Assembly: GCA_030536315.1 (NCBI GenBank) | Contig: JAUNQF010000003.1 | Span: forward strand, 1-64,000 | Length of the DNA stretch: 64,000 nucleotides | Origin: Coriobacteriia bacterium | GTDB lineage: Bacteria; Actinomycetota; Coriobacteriia; Coriobacteriales; Eggerthellaceae | Reading direction: 5' to 3' | Part shown: one piece after another, positions 42,910 to 51,080 of the stretch | Position numbering within the stretch: the first letter of the stretch is position 1 | Layout of the letters: every line of letters starts with the position of its first letter | The notes under the pieces: model-generated | What the model saw: only the letters and a program-made list of their open reading frames with translations | Databases searched by the model: none | What the model was told of the DNA's origin: nothing | Made by a program: the position numbers and the translations under genes

Positions 42910-43527
42910 ATGCACGAAGAACTTGCAAATAAAATAGAAGAGCAAATGATCAAAGAAGGCTATGTCCAAATTGAGGCAAGTGCTCGTCACGTTCATTTGT
43001 GCAAAAAAGATTTAATGGCTCTTTTTGGTAAGGAAGATCTTGATCAGGTTCGTCCGCTTTCGCAACCAGGTCAATATTTATCTGAGCAAAAACTTGTTTT
43101 GCAAGGTCCAAAAAGATCCATTGAACGAGTTTCTGTATTAGGTCCGCTTCGTGATATTACCCAAGTTGAAATTTCAAAGAGCGACGCAATTCAGTTGGGC
43201 GTTGATTGTCCAATTAGAGAATCTGGAGACATTAAAGGTTCTGGAAAGATTACTTTGGTCGGCCCAAATGGAACTCTTGATATAGACGAAGGTGTTATTA
43301 TTGCTCAAAATCATGTTCATGTAACTCCTTATGAAGCAAAACTTTTAAACTTAAAAGATAAAGAAATTGTTTCAGTTAAGGCAATGAGTGTTCGCCCTGT
43401 AACATTTGAAAACGTGGTTATTAGAATTAGTGACAAGTTTGCTTTTAGGATGCATGTAGATTTTGACGAAGCAAACGCAGCAGCGGTGCAAGGTTTTACT
43501 TTAGGTAAGATTATTAAAAGGAAGTAA
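42910..43527 (+). CDS. pduL: PduL phosphotransacylase
   Basis: Converts acyl-CoA and phosphate to acyl-phosphate inside the compartment, regenerating CoA; 205 aa. Two PduL beta-barrel repeats carry the zinc-binding SARHVHL (about residue 24) and NHVHVTP (about 137). RPLSQPGQYLSEQ and GPLRDITQVEISKSDA are family motifs. The first 16 residues form an amphipathic helix (MHEELANKIEEQMIKEG) of the encapsulation type shared with other enzymes in this operon. The ATG at 42910 is chosen over an upstream in-frame codon inside eutT. Confidence 0.93.
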   Translation: MHEELANKIEEQMIKEGYVQIEASARHVHLCKKDLMALFGKEDLDQVRPLSQPGQYLSEQKLVLQGPKRSIERVSVLGPLRDITQVEISKSDAIQLGVDCPIRESGDIKGSGKITLVGPNGTLDIDEGVIIAQNHVHVTPYEAKLLNLKDKEIVSVKAMSVRPVTFENVVIRISDKFAFRMHVDFDEANAAAVQGFTLGKIIKRK

Positions 43528-43531
43528 TTTA

Positions 43532-44386
43532 ATGTTTGATCGAGAAGCCATAGACGAATATATATCGAAGGTTGAGACTTCGCTTCGTAAGGTCAATAAG
43601 CCTACTAAGCTTCCGTTAAAGGTTGGGGTTGATTTAGGTACGGCATATATTGTTATTGTTGTTTTGGATGCCGAAGATAATCCTGTTGCTTGTGAGATGA
43701 AACAAGCTAGTGTTTTACGAGATGGTGTTGTCGTTGACTTTATAGGAGCGCAGGCCATTGTTAAAGAGCTTAAAGAAAAAATCGAAAAGCGCATCGGAGA
43801 AAAATTAACGGAATGCGCAATTGCAATGCCGGCTGGAACTGAGTCAAGCACTAAAACTCATCAATTTGTTGCCGAAGGCGCAGACTTTGAGGTCATCAAT
43901 ATTTTAGATGAGCCAACTGCCGCAAACAGCATTTACAATATTGAAGATGGTGTTGTTGTTGACATTGGTGGAGGCACCACGGGTCTTGCAATTTTCGAAA
44001 ATGGAAAAGTTGTTCAAATCGAAGACGAGCCAACCGGTGGAACTCACATGAGTCTAGTACTAAGTGGCAATTATCAAATTTCATTTAAAGATGCAGAAAA
44101 GATGAAGTTAGATTACAGCAAGCATAAAGAAATTCTTCCTATTGTTCAACCAACCATAGAGAAGATGGCTACCATTGTAAGTAGCTACATTAATAAGAAG
44201 AAAATTAAGACTATATATTTGTGTGGAGGAACTTCAAATTTGACTGGAATTGAAGACATCTTCACCGATTACACGGGTATTAAAACGGTTAAACCTAAGA
44301 ATCCATTTTTGGTAACGCCAAGTGGAATTGCGAAGAACTGTGTTAAGAAAAACAGAAAAAGAAAAAAGAAAGAGAATGATGTATAA
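43532..44386 (+). CDS. eutJ: EutJ-type Hsp70-like chaperone
   Basis: Actin/Hsp70-fold ATPase of 284 aa common in eut and some pdu operons, thought to assist assembly or enzyme repair. The phosphate-1 loop is VGVDLGTAYIVIV (about residue 32), the phosphate-2 loop VVDIGGGTTGLAIF (about 142) and the adenosine motif YLCGGTSNLTGIE (about 231). It has a Lys-rich tail (KKNRKRKKKE). It follows pduL by 4 bases. Confidence 0.88.
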   Translation: MFDREAIDEYISKVETSLRKVNKPTKLPLKVGVDLGTAYIVIVVLDAEDNPVACEMKQASVLRDGVVVDFIGAQAIVKELKEKIEKRIGEKLTECAIAMPAGTESSTKTHQFVAEGADFEVINILDEPTAANSIYNIEDGVVVDIGGGTTGLAIFENGKVVQIEDEPTGGTHMSLVLSGNYQISFKDAEKMKLDYSKHKEILPIVQPTIEKMATIVSSYINKKKIKTIYLCGGTSNLTGIEDIFTDYTGIKTVKPKNPFLVTPSGIAKNCVKKNRKRKKKENDV

Positions 44387-44410
44387 TCAAAAAAGTCAAG
44401 GAAGGCAATC

Positions 44411-44671
44411 ATGGACAAAGCATTAATTGATGAAATTGTTAAGCGTGTAGAAGAAAAATTGGCCGAAATGGGCCAGGTCGAAGGCGCTTCGAGCGTTGCT
44501 TCGGCAAACGAAGAAGTCACCTACACAAGAAGGTTGTTATCTGAGAAAGATATCATCGAACACAACAAAGCCGGGAAGACAAAAATTGTTTATAGCAAAT
44601 GCACGATTGTGACTGACGTTGCTAAAGATTATGCAAAGCAATTTAATATTGAGTTAATAGAGCAAAATTAA
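44411..44671 (+). CDS. Small microcompartment-associated protein with targeting-type helix
   Basis: An 86-aa protein with no family I can name. Residues 1-20 (MDKALIDEIVKRVEEKLAEM) are an amphipathic helix like the encapsulation peptides of PduD, PduE and PduP. After a flexible Ala/Ser linker, the second half (LLSEKDIIEHNKAGKTKIVY, then a TIVTDVAKDYAKQFNIEL stretch) resembles a short helix-strand motif seen at the start of some EutT/EutQ-type proteins. It lies between eutJ and the pentamer gene. It may be a scaffold linking cargo to shell. Confidence 0.65.
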   Translation: MDKALIDEIVKRVEEKLAEMGQVEGASSVASANEEVTYTRRLLSEKDIIEHNKAGKTKIVYSKCTIVTDVAKDYAKQFNIELIEQN

Positions 44672-44697
44672 GCTTAATTAATTGCGGAGGTAAGGAA

Positions 44698-44985
44698 ATG
44701 AAAATTGGAAAAATAATTGGCTCTGTTTGGGCTACGAAAAAAGACGAATCGCTAAATGGCTACAAACTTTTGATTGCGAAGCTTGTAAATGTTGACAAAC
44801 CTAAGGACGAGCAAGCTCCAATTGTTTGTGCTGACACGATTGGCGCTGGCGTTGGCGAGACTGTAATTTTAACTTGCGGAAGTGGTGCAAGAAATGCAAC
44901 TCCTAACAGCCATGTTCCTATCGATGCAACAGTTGTCGCTATTGTCGATGACTTAGAAATTGGCGGAGTTAAGAAGTCGGTATAG
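44698..44985 (+). CDS. pduN: EutN/PduN-type microcompartment vertex protein
   Basis: Pentameric BMC-P protein of 95 aa that closes the shell's vertices. The CcmL/EutN fold is shown by MKIGKIIGSVWATKKDESL, DTIGAGVGETVILTCGSGAR and PIDATVVAIVDDLEI. GGAGG precedes the ATG. Its single Trp is TGG. It lies 6 bases upstream of pduS. Confidence 0.92.
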   Translation: MKIGKIIGSVWATKKDESLNGYKLLIAKLVNVDKPKDEQAPIVCADTIGAGVGETVILTCGSGARNATPNSHVPIDATVVAIVDDLEIGGVKKSV

Positions 44986-44991
44986 TAACTT

Positions 44992-46341
44992 ATGGATTTT
45001 GTAAGTCAAATAAAAGATGCAGGCATTGTCGGTATGGGAGGAGCCGGTTTTCCGACTCATGTTAAGCTTGACACGAAGCAAGAATACTTCATTATTAATG
45101 CCGCTGAGTGTGAACCATTAATTGAAGTTGACAAGTTTTTGTGCAGAAACCATGCTGACATGATAATCGAAGGCGCGCTACTAATTGGCAAGCATCTAGA
45201 AGCCAAGCATATTGTTATCGCGCTTAAAGAAAAGTACGTTGAAGAAATTAAATCTCTAGAAAATGCAATCGCCAAGAAAAATGCAAATATAGAAATCCAC
45301 AAGATGCCTTACTTTTTCCCTGCTGGAGATGAACAAACTATGGTTCAGCAAGTAACTGGCAGAATTGTTCCAGAGCGAGGCATTCCTTCGGAGGTTGGAT
45401 GCGTAGTTGATAATGTTGGAACTGTTCTTTATGTTTATTTGGCTTCTAAGGGTAAGAAAGTTTCGCAAAAATTATTTTCTATTGTTGGCGAAGTTGAAAA
45501 GCCAATCATTGAGTGTACTCCTATTGGCACAAGCGTTCGTGAATGCATAGAAAAGGCGAAGCCACTTATTCGCGATTATAGCATTATTATTGGTGGCCCT
45601 ATGATGGGCAAATACCTAACAACTGACAAAGAAATCGACGAAGCAGTTGTAACCAAAACTTTTGGAAACGTAATTGTTCTTCCAAAAGATCATTATTTAT
45701 TTACGCGTGATAAAAAATCGATTGATCGAATTAAGCGCGAAGCAAAGTCTGCATGCATTCAATGCAAGATGTGTAGCGATTTGTGTCCTCGCCGTTTATT
45801 GGGTCACAATATCAGACCACATAAAGTTATGCGCAGTTTGCCATATATGGACATCATTAATGACAACAAATCTTTTGAAGAAGTTTTTGGAGATGCTCAA
45901 AATTGTGTTGGTTGTAATTTGTGCGAAATGTATTCTTGCCCAATGGGTTTGTCTCCAAAAAGAGTTAATGATTATATGAAGGGCGAATTAAGAAAGAGAA
46001 ACATTAATGTTGAGCGTGATTTGAATCCAAAAGTATCAAAAGCTGTTGATATGAGAAAAGTTCCAACAAACAGGCTTGCTGCAAGATTGGGTCTTTCTAA
46101 ATATTATGGAAAGCACGCTAATGACTTAATTTATATAAAGCCAAAAGAAGTATTTATTCCTTTTTCACAACACATTGGTAAACCTGCTGTTTGTGTTAAG
46201 AAGGTTGGCGACAAGGTAAAAGTAAATGAGCTTTTAGCCAAAGCCGATGAAGGACTATCTACAAATATACACAGTAGTGTTGATGGAAAAGTTGTAGAGA
46301 TTAATGACATTGGTGCAAGGATTAGTTGCAAGGGAGAGTAG
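44992..46341 (+). CDS. pduS: PduS cobalamin reductase (RnfC-like)
   Basis: Flavin and iron-sulfur protein that reduces cob(III)/cob(II)alamin for reactivation; 449 aa. The N-terminal FMN/NADH-type domain has VGMGGAGFPTHVKLD and AAECEPLIEVDK. Two ferredoxin-like clusters follow: CIQCKMCSDLCPRR (about residue 256) and CVGCNLCEMYSCP (about 304). A C-terminal SLBB/lipoyl-like region ends the protein. It works with EutT for cofactor repair and might also vent electrons. The stop is 2 bases before the pduT GTG. Confidence 0.93.
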   Translation: MDFVSQIKDAGIVGMGGAGFPTHVKLDTKQEYFIINAAECEPLIEVDKFLCRNHADMIIEGALLIGKHLEAKHIVIALKEKYVEEIKSLENAIAKKNANIEIHKMPYFFPAGDEQTMVQQVTGRIVPERGIPSEVGCVVDNVGTVLYVYLASKGKKVSQKLFSIVGEVEKPIIECTPIGTSVRECIEKAKPLIRDYSIIIGGPMMGKYLTTDKEIDEAVVTKTFGNVIVLPKDHYLFTRDKKSIDRIKREAKSACIQCKMCSDLCPRRLLGHNIRPHKVMRSLPYMDIINDNKSFEEVFGDAQNCVGCNLCEMYSCPMGLSPKRVNDYMKGELRKRNINVERDLNPKVSKAVDMRKVPTNRLAARLGLSKYYGKHANDLIYIKPKEVFIPFSQHIGKPAVCVKKVGDKVKVNELLAKADEGLSTNIHSSVDGKVVEINDIGARISCKGE

Positions 46342-46343
46342 CC

Positions 46344-46883
46344 GTGAATATTGCATTAGGAATGATAGAGTTAAATAGCATTGCAAAAGGCATAGAGACA
46401 AGCGACTTTATGGTTAAAGCTGCAGATGTTGACATCATAAAGGAATCTACTGTATGCCCTGGAAAATTCATCATTATTGTTTATGGCAAGACAGAGTCTG
46501 TTAACACAGCAGTAAAAGAAGGCATAAAGAAGGGTGCTGAATGTGTTGTAGATACTTTGTTTATACCTAAAGCTCACGAATCTCTCGTGCCAGCTATTAG
46601 CAATGTTAACGAAGTTGGAAAGGTCGATGCACTTGGAGTAATTGAATTTTATTCAGTTGCAAGCGCCATTAAAGCTGCAGATGCTGCAGCAAAAGCCGCT
46701 AATATTACTTTGATTGAAGTTCGTATTGGCTATGCAGTTGGAGGCAAAGGTTATGTTACTTTAACTGGCGATATTGGATCTGTTAGAGCAGCTGTAAAGT
46801 CTGCAATAGCAGACAGTGATTTGCTAGTAAACACTGTTATTATCCCAAGACCGTCAAAGAAAGTAATAGATTCTTTGTTGTAA
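46344..46883 (+). CDS. pduT: PduT shell protein (tandem BMC trimer with Fe-S site)
   Basis: Two BMC domains in one 179-aa chain; three copies form a pseudohexamer. In PduT the pore is plugged by a [4Fe-4S] cluster ligated by one Cys per subunit; here the matching Cys is in STVCPGKFIIIV (about residue 38). The second domain starts at VDALGVIEFYSVASA. The start is GTG 46344 with AAGGGAG upstream. It adjoins pduS, in keeping with proposed electron transfer between the two. Confidence 0.9.
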   Translation: MNIALGMIELNSIAKGIETSDFMVKAADVDIIKESTVCPGKFIIIVYGKTESVNTAVKEGIKKGAECVVDTLFIPKAHESLVPAISNVNEVGKVDALGVIEFYSVASAIKAADAAAKAANITLIEVRIGYAVGGKGYVTLTGDIGSVRAAVKSAIADSDLLVNTVIIPRPSKKVIDSLL

Positions 46884-46890
46884 GTTTGGA

Positions 46891-46921
46891 ATTATTTGTC
46901 GGTTAGACAATCGACAATAAT
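46891..46921 (+). promoter_or_regulatory. Intra-operon hairpin before pduA
   Basis: ATTATTTGTCGGTT pairs with AATCGACAATAAT around a 3-4 base loop in the 77-base gap before pduA. It could protect the 3' end after processing or attenuate, so that pduA and later genes are expressed differently from the first nine. Confidence 0.5.
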
Positions 46922-46960
46922 TTATAAAGTAATTTTTTAAGAGTTTAAAAGGAGGAAATT

Positions 46961-47245
46961 ATGAAGAACGATGCATTAGGAATGATTGAAACAAGAGGTC
47001 TAGTAGCTTCTATCGAAGCAGCAGATGCTATGGTTAAAGCTGCTAACGTTGTTTTGATCGGAAAAGAACATGTAGGAGGAGGACTTGTTACTGTAATGGT
47101 ACGCGGTGATGTTGGCGCTGTTAAGGCTGCTGCTGACGCTGGTGCTGCTGCAGCTGACAGAGTTGGCGAATTAGTTTCTTGCCATGTAATTCCAAGACCA
47201 CATGCAGATGTTGAGAATATTCTTCCAGGCAAAAAGAATGCCTAA
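46961..47245 (+). CDS. pduA: PduA/EutM-type hexameric shell protein
   Basis: Main BMC-H shell protein, 94 aa. It is canonical from residue 3 ([21 protein letters not shown]) through [20 protein letters not shown] to the C-terminal [17 protein letters not shown]. The central-pore segment reads KEHVGGG, in place of the usual KxxxGSG-type loop. Strong AAAGGAGG RBS. Expected to be the most abundant protein of the operon. Confidence 0.94.
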   Translation: MKNDALGMIETRGLVASIEAADAMVKAANVVLIGKEHVGGGLVTVMVRGDVGAVKAAADAGAAAADRVGELVSCHVIPRPHADVENILPGKKNA

Positions 47246-47283
47246 GAAGAATAATTTGTAAGATTTAGTCGGAAGGAAATACA

Positions 47284-48072
47284 ATGAACGAGGAATTAAC
47301 TTCAAAAATTATTGATGAAGTTATGAAACAAATTGACGGCGGAACTTCATCTGCAAGCACTGGTGGAAATGCAGATGCTTGCACAGTTACCGAATTTGTT
47401 GGAACTGCTGAAGGCGACACCATTGGTCTGGTTGTTCCTAACCTTGATCGACAAGTTGCTGAAAAGTTTGGTTTCGACAAAAAGTATCGCGCAATTGGTA
47501 TTGTTGGTGGTAGAACAGGTGCTGGTCCTCATATCTTCGCTGCTGATGAAGGTGTTAAGGGCAGCAAGGCTGACATTTTATTGATTGAACTACCAAGAGA
47601 CACTAAGGGCGGTGCTGGTCATGGTAACTTAATCATTTTTGGCGCAGAAGACGTTTCTGATGTCAAAAGAGCCGTAGAAATTACACTTAAAGAGCTTGAC
47701 AGAACTTTTGGTGATGTTTATGGCAACGAAGCTGGTCACCTAGAGTTCCAATACACTGCAAGAGCAGACGCTGTACTTAATAAAGCATTTGGCGCTCCAA
47801 TTGGAGAGGCATTTGCTATTACAGTTGCTGGTCCTGCTAGCATTGGTGTAGTACTTGCAGATACTGCAGTAAAGGCTGCAACAGTTGATGTTGTTGGACT
47901 TTCTACTCCAGGCAATGGTGGAACAAGTTTCTCTAACGAGGTAATCTTGACATTCACTGGCGAAAATGGCGCTGTAAAGCAAGCTGTTATGGCTGCTAGG
48001 GATATTGGACTGAAGCTCTTAGGTGCATTAGGCGACGAACCTGTTTCAACAACAAAGCCATATATTGTATAA
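47284..48072 (+). CDS. pduB: PduB-type trimeric shell protein
   Basis: Double-BMC (BMC-T) shell protein of 262 aa. The N-terminal extension (MNEELTSKIIDEVMKQIDGG) is an amphipathic helix like the enzyme targeting peptides; in Salmonella the PduB N-terminus ties cargo to the shell. GTAEGDTIGLVVPNLD opens BMC repeat 1, and AITVAGPASIGVVLADTAVK lies in repeat 2. RBS GGAAGGAAA. Confidence 0.93.
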   Translation: MNEELTSKIIDEVMKQIDGGTSSASTGGNADACTVTEFVGTAEGDTIGLVVPNLDRQVAEKFGFDKKYRAIGIVGGRTGAGPHIFAADEGVKGSKADILLIELPRDTKGGAGHGNLIIFGAEDVSDVKRAVEITLKELDRTFGDVYGNEAGHLEFQYTARADAVLNKAFGAPIGEAFAITVAGPASIGVVLADTAVKAATVDVVGLSTPGNGGTSFSNEVILTFTGENGAVKQAVMAARDIGLKLLGALGDEPVSTTKPYIV

Positions 48073-48120
48073 CAGGGAAATTTTAAACTGCAAGAAACTT
48101 ATAAGTAATAGGAGAATATT

Positions 48121-49782
48121 ATGAAAAAATCTAAAAGATTTGAAGTGCTTGCCAATCGTCCTGTTAACAAAGATGGTTTCGTTGAGGAATGGCCAGAAGA
48201 AGGCCTAATTGCAATGAATAGTCCACTTGACCCTAAACCTTCAGTGAAGGTTGAAAACGGTGTTATAGTGGAGATGGATGGCAAGTCAAGAGATCAATTT
48301 GACATGATTGATACATTTATAGCTGATCATGCTGTAATTGTTGAAAATGCCGAAAAAGTATGCCAGACAGATTCTCTAAAGATCGCTCGCATGCTTTGCG
48401 ACATTAATGTCACAAGAGATCAGGTTCTTGAATACACACTTTCTATGACTCCAGCAAAAGCAGTTGATGTTCTTAACAATATGACAGTTCTTGAGATGAT
48501 GATGGGCGTTACCAAAATGCGTGCAAGAAAGCAACCATCTAATCAGGCTCATGTAACAAACGTTAAGGATAGTGCAGTTCAAATTGCTGCAGATGCAGCG
48601 GAAGGTGCACTTCGTGGCTTCGATGAATTAGAGACAACTGTAGGTGTTGGACGTTTTGCTCCTACTAATGCTATTGGTATTTTGATTGGGTCGCAAGTTG
48701 GCCGCCCAGGTGTTCTTACTCAATGTGCATTAGAAGAGGCAACAGAGCTACAGCTTGGAATGAGAGGCTTCACCGCTTATGCAGAAACTATTTCGGTATA
48801 TGGTACTGAGCAAGTTTTTACAGACGGTGATGATACTCCTTATTCAAAAGCATTTTTGGCTTCATGTTATGCATCTCGCGGACTTAAGATGAGATTTACA
48901 TCTGGGTCTGGTTCTGAGGTATTAATGGGCTTTGCTGATGGAAAGTCAATGTTGTATTTGGAATCTCGATGCTTGTTTGTAACTAAGGGTGCTGGTTCTC
49001 AGGGTACACAAAACGGTTCAGTTTCATGCGTTGGTGTTCCTGGTGCTGTTCCTGGTGGTGTTAGAGAAATCTTAGCTGAAAATCTTCTTGCAATGATGCT
49101 TGGTCTTGAGTGTGCTTCGTCTAACGATCAAACATTTACTCACTCAGATCTTCGAAGAGTTGCAAGATCTTTGATGCAAATGGTTCCTGGAACAGATTTT
49201 ATTTGTTCAGGTTACAGCTCAACACCTAACTATGACAACATGTTTGCTGGTTCTAACTGGGATGCAGAAGACTATGATGACTGGAATGTTATTCAGCGCG
49301 ATCTTAAGATTGATGCTGGTCTTCGTCCAGTTAAAGAAGACGAAGTTGTTGCAGCAAGAAACAAAGCTGCAAGAGCTATGCAAGGTCTATTCAAGGAACT
49401 TGGTCTTCCAGAAATTACCGATGAAGAAGTAGAGGCGGCAACCTATGCTCATGGTAGTCAAGAAATTATCGACAGGAATACTGTTGAGGATATCAAGGCT
49501 ATCGAAGAAATGATGAACAGAGGCGTTACTGCTATCGACTTCATTAAAGGTTTGAACAATGCAGGCTTTCCTGATATTGCCGAGAGCATCTTTAACATGA
49601 CAAAGCAAAAGGTTGCAGGTGATTACTTACACACTTCTGCAATTATCAAAGATTGGCATGTTATTAGTGCTGTTAACCAGCCTAACGACTACAACGGTCC
49701 AATGACTGGTTATCAGGTAGAAGGCAAGACTTGGGATGACATTAAAAACATTGATCGCGCTATAGCCGCGACGGACATTTAA
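48121..49782 (+). CDS. pduC: Propanediol/glycerol dehydratase large subunit
   Basis: Alpha subunit of the B12-dependent diol dehydratase, which converts 1,2-propanediol to propionaldehyde or glycerol to 3-hydroxypropionaldehyde; 553 aa, the normal length. The TIM barrel is intact, with KRFEVLANRPVNKDGF at the start, VGRFAPTNAIGILIGSQVG and SSNDQTFTHSDLRR. All five Trp are TGG. Diol and glycerol dehydratases cannot be told apart here by eye; the complete pdu set favours propanediol. Confidence 0.96.
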   Translation: MKKSKRFEVLANRPVNKDGFVEEWPEEGLIAMNSPLDPKPSVKVENGVIVEMDGKSRDQFDMIDTFIADHAVIVENAEKVCQTDSLKIARMLCDINVTRDQVLEYTLSMTPAKAVDVLNNMTVLEMMMGVTKMRARKQPSNQAHVTNVKDSAVQIAADAAEGALRGFDELETTVGVGRFAPTNAIGILIGSQVGRPGVLTQCALEEATELQLGMRGFTAYAETISVYGTEQVFTDGDDTPYSKAFLASCYASRGLKMRFTSGSGSEVLMGFADGKSMLYLESRCLFVTKGAGSQGTQNGSVSCVGVPGAVPGGVREILAENLLAMMLGLECASSNDQTFTHSDLRRVARSLMQMVPGTDFICSGYSSTPNYDNMFAGSNWDAEDYDDWNVIQRDLKIDAGLRPVKEDEVVAARNKAARAMQGLFKELGLPEITDEEVEAATYAHGSQEIIDRNTVEDIKAIEEMMNRGVTAIDFIKGLNNAGFPDIAESIFNMTKQKVAGDYLHTSAIIKDWHVISAVNQPNDYNGPMTGYQVEGKTWDDIKNIDRAIAATDI

Positions 49783-49795
49783 GGAGGGTTGAACA

Positions 49796-50449
49796 ATGGC
49801 AATTGATGAAAAAATAATTCGAGACGCTGTCGCTAGTGTTTTACGCGACTTAAATGTAGACAACAATGCAAGCAAACCTGCTTCGGCAAAAAAGGCTAAT
49901 GTTCCACTAAGCATAACTTTTGGTGACAAAGGCGATGCTCAAAAAGGAACAAAGTCCGATGAAGTAGTAATTGGTATTGGTCCAGCTTTTGGTGTTCACC
50001 AAACCGCTACAATTATTGACCTTCCTCATGATAAGGTTCTAAAAGAAGTTATTGCTGGAATTGAGGAAGAAGGTTGTAGCTACAGAATTGTTAGAGTTTA
50101 CCAAACATCTGATGCTTCGTTTGTTGCTCATCATGCAGCGAAGCTTTCGGGTTCTGGTATTGGTGTTGGCATTCAATCTAAGGGTACAACAGTTATCCAT
50201 CAAAAAGATTTGCCACCTCTTTCTAACTTAGAGTTGTTCCCACAAGCTCCATTGCTAGATTATGAAGCATTCAGAAACATTGGTAAGAATGCTGCAAAAT
50301 ATGCGAAGGGGCAGACTCCGGAACCAATTCCTGTAAAGAACGACCAAATGGCAAGACCACGTTATCAGGCTATTGCAGCCCTTCTTCATATCAAAGAAAC
50401 AAAATTCTGCGATACAAATAAGAAGGACCAAGAAGTATCTATAGGTTAG
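49796..50449 (+). CDS. pduD: Propanediol dehydratase medium subunit
   Basis: Beta subunit, 217 aa. The first 18 residues ([18 protein letters not shown]) are an encapsulation helix, followed by a linker and the catalytic-complex domain ([40 protein letters not shown]). It starts 13 bases after pduC with an AAGGAGGG RBS. It delivers the dehydratase into the compartment. Confidence 0.94.
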   Translation: MAIDEKIIRDAVASVLRDLNVDNNASKPASAKKANVPLSITFGDKGDAQKGTKSDEVVIGIGPAFGVHQTATIIDLPHDKVLKEVIAGIEEEGCSYRIVRVYQTSDASFVAHHAAKLSGSGIGVGIQSKGTTVIHQKDLPPLSNLELFPQAPLLDYEAFRNIGKNAAKYAKGQTPEPIPVKNDQMARPRYQAIAALLHIKETKFCDTNKKDQEVSIG

Positions 50450-50467
50450 TGGACGGGGAGGATAATT

Positions 50468-50992
50468 ATGAATAATGAAGAATTAGTAAGTAAAATTACT
50501 CAAGAAGTTCTTAAAAAGATGGATTCTCCATCCTCTGGTGCCACTAAGGTAAGTAGCTCTACTGCAGCTGCTGGAAGTACTGGAATGGATAAATCAAACT
50601 ATCCATTAGGAGAAAAATCTGCTGATAAGATTTATTCTTCAACTGGTAAAAAATTGTCAGAAATGACAATGCAGCAAGTTTTAGATGGCAAGCTTAAGGC
50701 GGAGGATATTCGTATTGCTCCAGAAACCTTAAACATGCAAGCAGATGTTGCTGATTCTGTAAAGAATTACCCATTTGCTAAAAACTTAAGAAGAGCATCG
50801 GAGCTAATTGCTGTACCAGATGATAGACTTCTTGAAATTTACAATGCACTTCGTCCAGGCAGATCTTCACAGAAAGAACTGCTTGACATTGCGGACGAAT
50901 TGAGAAATAAATACCATGCTGAAACTTCTGCAAAATTAGTAGAAGAAGCCGCTGAGGTTTATACAAAAAGAAATAAACTAAGAGTAGATTAA
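50468..50992 (+). CDS. pduE: Propanediol dehydratase small subunit
   Basis: Gamma subunit, 174 aa. The N-terminal helix MNNEELVSKITQEVLKKM again resembles a targeting peptide. Conserved core: YPLGEKSADKIYSSTGKKLS, then DIRIAPETLNMQADVA and DDRLLEIYNALRPGRSS. It completes the PduCDE enzyme. It is followed by an 88-base gap with a hairpin. Confidence 0.94.
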   Translation: MNNEELVSKITQEVLKKMDSPSSGATKVSSSTAAAGSTGMDKSNYPLGEKSADKIYSSTGKKLSEMTMQQVLDGKLKAEDIRIAPETLNMQADVADSVKNYPFAKNLRRASELIAVPDDRLLEIYNALRPGRSSQKELLDIADELRNKYHAETSAKLVEEAAEVYTKRNKLRVD

Positions 50993-51024
50993 TTTCTACC
51001 ACTTAAATTTCTTATATTATTTTT

Positions 51025-51051
51025 CGCTTAGCAAGACAATCTTGCTAGGCG
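51025..51051 (+). promoter_or_regulatory. Intra-operon hairpin between pduE and pduG
   Basis: CGCTTAGCAAGA pairs with TCTTGCTAGGCG around a CAA loop. The gap also lacks a strong RBS for pduG (only GAGC). Both features would lower reactivase synthesis relative to the dehydratase. Confidence 0.5.
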
Positions 51052-51080
51052 GGAATGGTATATGTTGAATTGAGCAAATT

